The notes below the pieces were generated by a model, which did not search any database, had not been told where the DNA came from, and was given only the letters and a program-made list of their open reading frames with translations. Positions 14,827 to 20,156 of a stretch of 20,214 nt of DNA are shown here, in pieces. Source of the DNA: a virus; the IMG/VR virus record IMGVR_UViG_3300042450_000459, positions 1 to 20,214 of that record. One strand, 5' to 3'. A program made the position numbers and the translations under genes. Each line of letters starts with the position of its first letter. Position 1 is the stretch's first letter.

Positions 14827-15696
14827 ATGCCTGACTTTGGGATAATGCGTGGGTTTAATGAGAAGTTGTTTGGTGACAAGTTGGTCGCTGGGCAATTGCC
14901 GACGCAGTTGGGGTTGATTGGTAGTCAAAATGTTTCTCCTTTATTACTTGATGCTTTTCCCAACGCAGCTGCTGCCTATTCATTGCGTAAATTAAATACT
15001 GCGTACACGGGTAGTGCAATTCGTGTAAGGCGAACCGATTTAACAGAAAGTGACATTGGATTCACAAGTACTGGGGCGTTAGATACAACGGCTTTGATTG
15101 CCTTTACGGGTACGGGTGCTTTAGATAATGGATTTATAACTACTTGGTACGACCAAAGTGGAAATGGCAGAAATGCTACACAAACAACGGCTTTAAGTCA
15201 ACCACAAATAGTAAACGCTGGGAGTATTTATCAATTAAATTCTAAACCTACAATAATTGCACAACCTACGCAAAACTGGTCTTTTACTGCGGTATCAAGT
15301 AATTTATATTCATTATTTATAACTTATTATAAAACTGCAACGGGTAATCAAGCAATTATCGGCAGCGGAAACAATAATTATATGTGGCTGGATTATGAAT
15401 TAAGCCAATATGTCGCATCTGGTGCAATGATAACAATAAGCAGTGTTTTTAATAGTAACACATCCTACACATATAACGCAATCGCAAATTCGGCGGTTGG
15501 GGCGGAAATATTTCGGAACAATTTAAGCATAGGAACGATAGGTACATATACAGGAAACGACATTACCGAATTTCCATATAGTATCGCAAGAACAGCAAAT
15601 TTGCATTTGCAAGAAATGATAATTTATTCTTCAAACCAAGCAACTAATCGTTCAGGTATTGAAGGAAACATAAACGACTTTTACTCTATCTACTAA
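14827..15696 (+). CDS. Receptor-binding candidate with arabinofuranosidase-like (ArabFuran-catal) domain
   Basis: A 289-aa protein whose residues about 48-135 match the conserved core of the alpha-L-arabinofuranosidase B catalytic domain: AAAYSLRKLNTAYTGSAIRV, RRTDLTESDIGFTSTGALDT, ALIAFTGTGALDNGFITTWY and DQSGNGRNATQTTALSQPQI. In the fungal enzyme this region belongs to a concanavalin-like fold. In phages such domains sit in tail proteins, where they most likely bind host surface glycans; whether any cleavage occurs is not clear. The remainder (about 135-289) looks like a LamG-like sandwich (NWSFTAVSSNLYSLFITYY, MIIYSSNQATNRSGIEGNIN, the latter a typical LamG end). Base composition is lower in GC than upstream genes. 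No signal peptide. Confidence 0.75.
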   Translation: MPDFGIMRGFNEKLFGDKLVAGQLPTQLGLIGSQNVSPLLLDAFPNAAAAYSLRKLNTAYTGSAIRVRRTDLTESDIGFTSTGALDTTALIAFTGTGALDNGFITTWYDQSGNGRNATQTTALSQPQIVNAGSIYQLNSKPTIIAQPTQNWSFTAVSSNLYSLFITYYKTATGNQAIIGSGNNNYMWLDYELSQYVASGAMITISSVFNSNTSYTYNAIANSAVGAEIFRNNLSIGTIGTYTGNDITEFPYSIARTANLHLQEMIIYSSNQATNRSGIEGNINDFYSIY

Positions 15697-15930
15697 ATGC
15701 AAGGCTATTTTTTTAAAACCGAAACCGAAGCAATCACCGCCCGTGAGTTGTGCGATGCTTACTACGGCATACCTGTAACGCCCGATGACATGACACAGAA
15801 TTGGGTTGACTATAAATTTGCAGAATTAAATACACCGCAATTTTGGTACATTGTATTCGATGAATCACTCACTCCAATACTCGGAACGCCAACAGAATTT
15901 GAAGTTGTAACCCCACCATTCCCGATATGA
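15697..15930 (+). CDS. Small protein after the fibre-tip gene, unknown
   Basis: A 77-aa protein of unknown function: YFFKTETEAITARELCDAYY at the start, then WVDYKFAELNTPQFWYIVFD and PILGTPTEFEVV. It has many aromatic residues and alternating strands and helices, and no signal peptide. The location after a fibre-tip gene suggests a fibre assembly chaperone or a tip-associated protein, but this is inferred from location only. Its ATG directly abuts the preceding stop (TAA ATG), and its own stop overlaps the next ATG (ATGA). Confidence 0.6.
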   Translation: MQGYFFKTETEAITARELCDAYYGIPVTPDDMTQNWVDYKFAELNTPQFWYIVFDESLTPILGTPTEFEVVTPPFPI

Positions 15931-16208
15931 CAACACCGAAAGTAAAACCCAATGCCCTTCCCGTCTCGTTTGACCAATTCCGTAAAAACCCTGTTGCTGC
16001 CGTGGCTTTTTGTATGCTTTTGGCTGTTAGTTATTTGTATATGGACTTGCGTTCGGGCTATAAGGAACAGATTGAAAAGAGTAATCAAAAAATAGATGCG
16101 CTTGATATTAAGATTGATCGCCTCAGCTACGCGTTGAAAAAATCTGATAGCGCACTGGCTGCCGCCATTACTGAAATACGCATAATGAATACAATGAAAA
16201 AACTATGA
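15927..16208 (+). CDS. Membrane-anchored coiled-coil protein (lysis region)
   Basis: A 93-aa protein with one hydrophobic segment (residues 22-39, NPVAAVAFCMLLAVSYLY) preceded by Lys/Arg residues, then a helical, charged tail (EQIEKSNQKIDALDIKIDRL and onwards) with coiled-coil character. The arrangement places the N-terminus in the cytoplasm and the coil in the periplasm, or the reverse. It could be a holin partner, an i-spanin-like protein or a tail-tip chaperone; the sequence does not decide. It starts in an ATGA overlap and ends in an ATGA overlap with the next gene, so it belongs to the lysis polycistron. Confidence 0.65.
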   Translation: MTTPKVKPNALPVSFDQFRKNPVAAVAFCMLLAVSYLYMDLRSGYKEQIEKSNQKIDALDIKIDRLSYALKKSDSALAAAITEIRIMNTMKKL

Positions 16209-16573
16209 AACACTTTACTCTAATTTTTGCAGCCTGTTTATTTGTTAGCATCGTTGCTGTACCTACCGACAAAGCCAAGGCGGTGCCAGTGGATGAAGTC
16301 GAGGCGATGCTGGGCAAGATTACAAAAAATTTGCAAGCCGCATCTGTTGCAACTGCACAGGCGAAGGCAATGGGTGAGGCAATGGTTGAAAGTAAGGTAG
16401 CGGAAAAGGAAGCGCTAAAGGAGGCCGTAGTTGAAGCTACAACCAAGGCGCAAGTGTTTGAATTGAAGGCGGAAAAGTATGCCACCACTATGATGATAAT
16501 GGGCGTCGATACTTCACTGGCTGAAATGGACACGCTGAGCCTCAACAATATGATGAAGTTAAACGGACTGTAA
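16205..16573 (+). CDS. Exported Ala/Glu-rich coiled-coil protein (lysis region)
   Basis: A 122-aa protein with a signal peptide: positive start (MKH), hydrophobic core (FTLIFAACLFVSIVAV) and a probable cut after AKA (residue 26). The mature part is mostly helix with many Ala, Glu and Lys residues (AMGEAMVESKVAEKEALKEA), compatible with a coiled coil in the periplasm. No enzyme motif is present. Cys11 lies too early and in the wrong context for a lipobox. A spanin-like or scaffold-like role in envelope disruption is possible, but it is only a guess from context. ATGA overlap upstream, TAATG overlap downstream. Confidence 0.65.
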   Translation: MKHFTLIFAACLFVSIVAVPTDKAKAVPVDEVEAMLGKITKNLQAASVATAQAKAMGEAMVESKVAEKEALKEAVVEATTKAQVFELKAEKYATTMMIMGVDTSLAEMDTLSLNNMMKLNGL

Positions 16574-16689
16574 TGGCAAAGGCGAGCGCAACAGTTGGAA
16601 AGTGGCAACCCAAGCCCAAGCGTAAAAACAAGGGCGTACATTCAAAAAATAACAAGCCCGCGAAAAGATACCGCGGCCAAGGTAGATAA
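16573..16689 (+). CDS. 38-aa basic protein (KRYRGQGR ending)
   Basis: A 38-aa gene, easily missed because of its size, fitted exactly between its neighbours by TAATG overlaps on both sides. It has 13 Lys/Arg, no Asp/Glu, one His and one Trp (WQPKPKRKNKGVHSK, then KPAKRYRGQGR). The C-terminal YRGQGR with an upstream KGVHxK resembles a very small basic protein I have seen repeatedly in Bacteroidota phage genomes, so it is probably real. The charge suggests binding to nucleic acid or to phospholipid head groups. Its position among lysis genes might mean a membrane-active role, but no function is known to me. Confidence 0.6.
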   Translation: MAKASATVGKWQPKPKRKNKGVHSKNNKPAKRYRGQGR

Positions 16690-16919
16690 TGAAAAAGATA
16701 CTCGAAATATTCAAAGGAGACAACGGCCAACTATCCAGTAAGCGGTTTGTCGGAATTATCGGCGCGTTTGTTTTGTTTGGAACGATGGCGCACAATTCAA
16801 TGAGCCCGCAGGACATTGCACCGAGTGCGGAATTAGTGGCGGCCGTTGAATGGGTAACTATTTTGACGCTTGGCTTTACAAGCATAGATAAGTTTAGCGG
16901 CAAGAAAAACGACGAATGA
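16689..16919 (+). CDS. Holin-like protein, two membrane segments
   Basis: A 76-aa protein with two candidate membrane helices: residues about 20-34 (FVGIIGAFVLFGTMA) and about 47-64 (AELVAAVEWVTILTLGFT), separated by a short polar loop, and a charged C-terminus (DKFSGKKNDE). This is the size and shape of small phage holins. SSKRFVGIIG at the start of the first helix resembles the SxxRF/RxxG opening seen in holin-like proteins of Bacteroidota phages. Position just before spanin-like and lysin genes supports a holin role, letting the lysin out of the cytoplasm. Overlaps: TAATG upstream, ATGA downstream. Confidence 0.7.
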   Translation: MKKILEIFKGDNGQLSSKRFVGIIGAFVLFGTMAHNSMSPQDIAPSAELVAAVEWVTILTLGFTSIDKFSGKKNDE

Positions 16920-17209
16920 AAAACGGGGGCTTTTGGGCTGTCTGTTTAATTGTGTTAGCAGTTTGCCTATACACTATCAAGAAAGTGCCTCAGAGCCCTG
17001 TTAAAATCGTCGAGATAGATAAGGAGGTTGTACTATTGCACGACACGCTTAGGCAGATTCGGCTAAAGTACAAAACCCTGCACGATACGCAAACTATTAT
17101 AAATGAAAAATTCGATACTATATATTTGGCTTTGCATGGCGATACTAGTTGCAGCGCCACGCGTCGCCTTATCGCAATGCACCGACAGCTCGATAGTTGC
17201 GGCAAGTAA
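16916..17209 (+). CDS. i-spanin-like inner-membrane protein
   Basis: A 97-aa protein with an N-terminal membrane anchor (residues 5-21, GFWAVCLIVLAVCLYTI) followed by KK and a long helical periplasmic part (VEIDKEVVLLHDTLRQIRLK and onwards). This is the layout of i-spanins such as lambda Rz. The 3' end of the gene overlaps the next gene by 107 nt in another frame, echoing the overlapping Rz/Rz1 type of spanin genes. The C-terminus has two Cys residues (C78 and C95) that might form disulphide bonds. I infer a role in outer-membrane disruption from topology and genomic position, not from sequence homology. Confidence 0.6.
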   Translation: MKNGGFWAVCLIVLAVCLYTIKKVPQSPVKIVEIDKEVVLLHDTLRQIRLKYKTLHDTQTIINEKFDTIYLALHGDTSCSATRRLIAMHRQLDSCGK

Positions 17210-17417
17210 TTTGTATTTAATTAAAGGCGCGGAAGCCCGGGAAAACTTAGCACTGTGCAGAGAGTTTCGTAAGGTAGACAGCGCAGTCATTGCACAGCAG
17301 GGCAAGATTGAGGCTAAGCTTTTAGATCGCATACAGGCAACCGATAAACAGGTAACTAAATGGAAACGCCTAACGCTTGGCATTTCATTGCTAAGTATTA
17401 TTTTTGCTATACTATGA
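17103..17417 (+). CDS. Exported protein with C-terminal membrane anchor (u-spanin-like topology)
   Basis: A 104-aa protein with an N-terminal signal sequence (MKNSILYIWLCMAILVAAPR, followed by VALSQC), a helical middle (ENLALCREFRKVDSAVIAQQ and onwards) and a short C-terminal hydrophobic anchor (LTLGISLLSIIFAIL, residues 90-104) preceded by Lys/Arg. A protein held at both ends is the topology of u-spanins such as phage T1 gp11. However, the lipobox is not canonical: the residues before Cys26 are L-S-Q, where G/A/S is expected at -1. Cleavage after ALS would leave QC at the mature N-terminus. The gene starts inside the i-spanin-like gene in the +1 frame relative to it, and ends in an ATGA overlap with the lysin gene. 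Confidence 0.62.
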   Translation: MKNSILYIWLCMAILVAAPRVALSQCTDSSIVAASNLYLIKGAEARENLALCREFRKVDSAVIAQQGKIEAKLLDRIQATDKQVTKWKRLTLGISLLSIIFAIL

Positions 17418-17977
17418 ACATACAAACACTAAAGGCCACGATGGCCGCTAAGAAATACGCTTTCTTTGAGGGCGGCGAATACAATTTAAATATTATCGGG
17501 ATCCGCAACAGTTCTACTGGCTCCAAAGTTACTAACGCTTTTGACGATAAGCTTGTAGTTGCTTACCAAGTTGCCGGGGCTTGGGTGATCAAAGAATATC
17601 CAATTACAACGGATAACGGCGGCGGAACTGCGCGCCTAGTTTGTAACCAGTACAGGGGAAGCCATGCAATCGGTTTGCACCAAGGTAAGTATGAGGCATT
17701 GCGCCAAGTTGCACCTGTAACAGTATACCGCGATTTTACAAAGGATGGAATATATCAAACTGATAAAACAGAGACTGGAGTATTCGGCATTAACATACAT
17801 AAGGCTGGAGTTGACAGTGCCCGGGTGGATGACTGGAGCCACGGCTGCCAAGTATTTAAGCGAGTTGCTGATTTTAACGAGTTTATGCTACTAGCAAAAA
17901 AAGCGGCCGCCTTGCATGGCAACCGCTTTAGTTATACCCTGCTCGAGAGCAAGGATCTAGTTAACCTTTTGGATTAA
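17414..17977 (+). CDS. Lysin with L,D-transpeptidase (YkuD-type) catalytic motif
   Basis: Probable endolysin, 187 aa. The catalytic signature of L,D-transpeptidase-fold enzymes is visible: GINIHKAG with H129, then DDWSHGCQVF with S142-H143-G144-C145, the nucleophile being C145. The H-x(n)-SHGC spacing matches the YkuD family, except that the residue after Cys-x is V rather than the usual R. No signal peptide or lipobox is seen, so the enzyme needs the holin to reach peptidoglycan. I chose the ATG at 17414, which overlaps the previous stop as ATGA; an in-frame ATG at 17360 would add 18 residues with no obvious family features. Such enzymes can act on cross-links or side chains; hydrolase versus transferase activity cannot be told. 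Confidence 0.75.
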   Translation: MNIQTLKATMAAKKYAFFEGGEYNLNIIGIRNSSTGSKVTNAFDDKLVVAYQVAGAWVIKEYPITTDNGGGTARLVCNQYRGSHAIGLHQGKYEALRQVAPVTVYRDFTKDGIYQTDKTETGVFGINIHKAGVDSARVDDWSHGCQVFKRVADFNEFMLLAKKAAALHGNRFSYTLLESKDLVNLLD

Positions 17978-18569
17978 TCTTGGCATTGATTGCATCGACT
18001 GCAGCAGGTTGCATAGGCGTTATGTCTATTACTTCCTCGCTCGTCTGCATACCCATTAATACCTCGGGGGCGTAAAGCCTGCCAAAGAAAGCAGCGGCCC
18101 TATACTTTAGCATAAGTTCTGGCATAGTGATCCACTTGCTGCCTGTTTTCGTTAGCCATCCCTCAGCCTTTGCCATTGCTAAAGACACTGTGGGGCCTTC
18201 TAACACTTCGCCCGTTGCTTTGTCTGTCGCTACTGCTTTGCACTTATCAGCGTCGCCTTGGAAACGGAGGGTAGTGAAACGGCCGCAAGAATTGAGCGAG
18301 GCAATAATAAAACTGGAGCCCCAAGATGGGCGGCCGTGGATTATGTGCAAGTTTTGCATAACCATAAGCGGACTAGCGCCCATACGGTTAGCCATTTCAA
18401 GGGCAACGAGCGTGTTGGCTACGTTGTTTTTATACTGGGTTGGTACTAGGTCGCTGGATGATAGGACTTTGGCAATGCGCTGGGCGTGTTCAAACTGAGC
18501 GGGGGCAAAGATTGGGCCGTTGTTTGGCTCAATGGTAGTTAATTCGGTGGTGTTATTTACGGTTTCCAT
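17961..18569 (-). CDS. RecT-like single-strand annealing protein candidate
   Basis: A 202-aa protein, probably a recombination partner of the nuclease upstream. Two blocks stand out: YKNNVANTLVALEMANRMGA followed by SPLMVMQNLHIIHGRPSWGS (residues 46-85), then FIIASLNSCGRFTTLRF, and later VSLAMAKAEGWLTKTGSKW and MPELMLKYRAAAFFGRLYAP (about 118-158). These blocks recur in phage proteins often annotated as RecT-like or as a recombination-associated family. The helix-rich first half fits this, but it is much shorter than classic RecT. It overlaps the upstream nuclease gene by 13 nt, so the two are probably one operon. At its 3' end it overlaps the lysin stop by 17 bp, tail to tail, with no visible terminator. 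Confidence 0.55.
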   Translation of the reverse strand: METVNNTTELTTIEPNNGPIFAPAQFEHAQRIAKVLSSSDLVPTQYKNNVANTLVALEMANRMGASPLMVMQNLHIIHGRPSWGSSFIIASLNSCGRFTTLRFQGDADKCKAVATDKATGEVLEGPTVSLAMAKAEGWLTKTGSKWITMPELMLKYRAAAFFGRLYAPEVLMGMQTSEEVIDITPMQPAAVDAINAKINPKG

Positions 18570-19330
18570 ATTTCAAGTTTAGTAACGATTTCAGAATAGC
18601 CCGACCAAATGCCAGACTCTTTGCACAGTCTATAAGTGAGCAGATTTTTTTGGTATTTCTGTCTAGCTTCTAGCAGGTCGTCTGCACCTAAAAAATAAAC
18701 AGCGCACAGGAACGGCGGGGATTTCTCAACGGCTATAAAGAAAAAGCCTTCACACTCTTTGCCAGTTGCAGCTTCGAGCCCGTCAGAATAAAACGCGGCC
18801 TGCACATCGTAACGATACTTGCGGACAGACTGAGCGAACCCGCGGGGGCTTGCATCCTCAGTAGTTTTTAGATCAACTATTATATTATCTGGAGTAAGCC
18901 AGTCGGGGCGTGCTTTGCAGTCCACTTCGATAGCTTCATCGGTCCACTCAATTACTTTCTCTGCCTGCCCTTCTTTAAGCAGGTACTTTGCAGCAGGAAA
19001 TTTACGGACGGCTTCCATTATGCGCTCGCATAGGGTTGCGGTTTCGGAGTCGAGGCAGGTAAGCCCTGCGGATTGGGTTAAGAACTCTTCCCATTCGGCC
19101 TTTCCCTTGGAAGTTCGGCGGTCAACGCGTGGCCCAACGGCGTAGCGTTTGCCAAACTCTTCGGGTTCCAGTACGGCGCAATGGACTGCCGACCCAATGA
19201 CCAGGGCGGGCGTTTCTTTTTGCGGTGGGGCGTTTGGGTTTAAGTAGCGCTCAAAGTAATGAGCTGGAGCGCGGTTAATTAGGTCGAGGCCGCTTTTAGA
19301 TATGCGGCTAGTATTAGTGTGGTAACTCAT
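18557..19330 (-). CDS. PD-(D/E)XK exonuclease (RecE/DUF3799-like)
   Basis: Probable double-strand DNA exonuclease, 257 aa. Motifs appear in the order of the RecE-like family: a GSAVHCAVLEPEEF segment (residues 46-59, H50), E124 in a KVIEW stretch, then RPDWL (141-145, D143), IVDLKTT (151-157, the D-x-K core D153/K155) and YDVQAAFY (174-181, the Q-x-x-x-Y motif). D143, D153, K155 and Q177 are the expected catalytic or metal-binding set. Together with the next gene it would make 3' single-strand tails and pair them, as in RecE/RecT. The ATG lies 41 bp from the divergent HTH gene, with a TAAATTTG box 7 nt upstream. Confidence 0.82.
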   Translation of the reverse strand: MSYHTNTSRISKSGLDLINRAPAHYFERYLNPNAPPQKETPALVIGSAVHCAVLEPEEFGKRYAVGPRVDRRTSKGKAEWEEFLTQSAGLTCLDSETATLCERIMEAVRKFPAAKYLLKEGQAEKVIEWTDEAIEVDCKARPDWLTPDNIIVDLKTTEDASPRGFAQSVRKYRYDVQAAFYSDGLEAATGKECEGFFFIAVEKSPPFLCAVYFLGADDLLEARQKYQKNLLTYRLCKESGIWSGYSEIVTKLEIWKP

Positions 19331-19337
19331 AAGGTTG

Positions 19338-19345
19338 CAAATTTA
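19338..19345 (-). promoter_or_regulatory. Promoter -7 box for the recombination operon (TAAATTTG on - strand)
   Basis: On the - strand TAAATTTG ends 7 nt before the nuclease ATG at 19330. A - strand TTTG lies 23 nt upstream (19369-19372), slightly wider than the usual spacing. It faces the promoter of the HTH gene. Confidence 0.5.
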
Positions 19346-19365
19346 ACACATTATTTGTAAATTTG
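19338..19365. repeat. Inverted repeat between divergent genes, probable operator
   Basis: CAAATTTA (19338-19345) and TAAATTTG (19358-19365) form a perfect 8-bp inverted repeat with a 12-bp spacer. Each arm is also the -7 box of one of the two divergent promoters. A repressor dimer binding here, most simply the HTH protein encoded next to it, would block both. Confidence 0.5.
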
Positions 19366-19371
19366 TAGCAA

Positions 19372-19548
19372 ATGAATACAAATATTGTAATGCAGTTAAA
19401 ACTGAGGGCGGTTAGCAAAGGGGTATCGTTAACGAAAGTTTGCGACATGGCAGGCATTAATAGAGGGGTATTAAGCCATTGGGCAAAAAAGGAACCCAAG
19501 ACGTTAACAACTCTTAGACGTATTAACGAGGTACTGGATACGCTGTAA
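19372..19548 (+). CDS. 58-aa Cro/CI-type HTH regulator
   Basis: A 58-aa gene, small enough to be missed by length cut-offs. It reads as a single compact helix-turn-helix domain: MQLKLRAVSKGVSLTKVCDM, AGINRGVLSHWAKKEPKTL, and TTLRRINEVLDTL. The pattern GVSLTKVCDMAGINRGVLSHW is the usual Cro/CI HTH (helix 2 about residues 19-26, recognition helix about 30-38), and the final TLxRINEVLDTL is the fifth helix. It has no oligomerisation domain, so it is Cro-sized. It is transcribed away from the nuclease gene across 41 bp and followed by a strong terminator, so it is likely a stand-alone switch gene. Confidence 0.78.
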   Translation: MNTNIVMQLKLRAVSKGVSLTKVCDMAGINRGVLSHWAKKEPKTLTTLRRINEVLDTL

Positions 19549-19589
19549 TAATTTTGCACCTTATTAGTGTGGTGCTAATTTTTTAGTTT

Positions 19590-19619
19590 GCCTCGGGTTT
19601 CGGCTCGGGGCTTTTTTTT
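19590..19619 (+). terminator. Intrinsic terminator after the HTH gene
   Basis: GCCTCGGG (19590-19597) pairs with CTCGGGGC (19604-19611), an 8-bp stem with two G-U pairs and a 6-nt loop TTTCGG, followed directly by eight T residues (19612-19619). It stands 42 nt past the HTH stop. A weaker ATTAG/CTAAT hairpin with a T-run lies just before it (19563-19584). Confidence 0.8.
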
Positions 19620-19639
19620 AAAAATATTTTAAAATTTAT

Positions 19640-19669
19640 TTTGTTTTGTGTAAAACTTGATTAGATTTG
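19640..19669 (+). promoter_or_regulatory. Promoter for the downstream small-gene operon
   Basis: TTTG (19640-19643) and TAGATTTG (19662-19669) are 18 nt apart and match the Bacteroidota -33/-7 pattern. Transcription would start shortly after 19669, giving an A-rich leader of about 15-20 nt before the ATG at 19692. This is the best promoter in the window. Confidence 0.7.
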
Positions 19670-19691
19670 CACACACAATAACCAAAAAACT

Positions 19692-19946
19692 ATGAAAAAC
19701 ACCACATTAACAATCGACAAAAAAGCCCCGATGGGCGTAATTTATCAAGTATCTCAAACTTTCAAAGTAGGGGATACCGTTTTTATTCACAATTGCATCA
19801 CTGGAAAAGTTAGTTATTCAGCGGTAATTAAAAGTTATACAAAATTGGCAAATGGATCTCACATTGCCGTTTTGTTTAATTGCTTAAACAATGGCATATA
19901 TTCAAATACTTTGGGTACTGCATTAGTTGTAGAATCTCAGGCGTAA
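19692..19946 (+). CDS. Small hypothetical protein, first gene of new operon
   Basis: An 84-aa protein of unknown function, beta-rich: VIYQVSQTFKVGDTVFIHNC, then GKVSYSAVIKSYTKLANGSH, and a last strand TALVVES. The VGDTVFIHN turn resembles SH3-like or small barrel proteins. No membrane segment or Cys motif is present (two Cys, spaced far apart). It follows the promoter at 19640 with an A-rich leader and a TATGAAAAA start context, and is separated from the next gene by 12 nt. Confidence 0.6.
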   Translation: MKNTTLTIDKKAPMGVIYQVSQTFKVGDTVFIHNCITGKVSYSAVIKSYTKLANGSHIAVLFNCLNNGIYSNTLGTALVVESQA

Positions 19947-19958
19947 TTTTTAAAAATC

Positions 19959-20156
19959 ATGGATGCAATCTACCTTATTCTAGCAACCCCTTTAGCCGTT
20001 GCAGTCAGCTTTATCGCTTGGAAATTCAAGCAGTACAAACGCGATTTAAATCGTTTACCAGAGGCTCGGCCTTATGAGTTTGAACGCGACGAATTTATCC
20101 CGCATTTTGATGAGTACACTCAGATGTTAACCCAAAGAAAAACTAAACAAAAATGA
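19959..20156 (+). CDS. Small membrane protein, unknown
   Basis: A 65-aa protein with an N-terminal hydrophobic segment (residues 3-21, AIYLILATPLAVAVSFIAW), then a basic stretch (KFKQYKRDLNRLPEAR) and a charged, helical tail. The positive charge after the segment suggests the tail stays in the cytoplasm. The function is unknown; its stop overlaps the next start as ATGA. Confidence 0.55.
   Translation: MDAIYLILATPLAVAVSFIAWKFKQYKRDLNRLPEARPYEFERDEFIPHFDEYTQMLTQRKTKQK

Larger units (their letters stand above)
19335..19365 (+). promoter_or_regulatory. Promoter for the HTH gene (TTG, TAAATTTG)
   Basis: TTG (19335-19337) and TAAATTTG (19358-19365) are separated by 20 nt, the normal Bacteroidota -33/-7 spacing. 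The -7 box ends 6 nt before the ATG at 19372, again a very short leader. It overlaps the opposite-strand promoter, so the two transcripts probably compete. Confidence 0.6.

Noticed and set aside
16205-16240. Cys11 of the exported coiled-coil protein as a lipobox cysteine
   Set aside because: The hydrophobic core before it is too short and the -3 residue is Phe; cleavage at AKA (residue 26) fits better.
16168-16641. 157-aa open frame on the - strand in the lysis region
   Set aside because: It mirrors the Ala/Glu-rich coiled-coil gene and several start-stop overlaps; Ser/Ala-rich low-complexity product, no start context.
19314-19559. 81-aa open frame on the - strand across the divergent region
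   Set aside because: It overlaps both the promoter region and the HTH gene and would conflict with the HTH coding pattern, which is clearly real.
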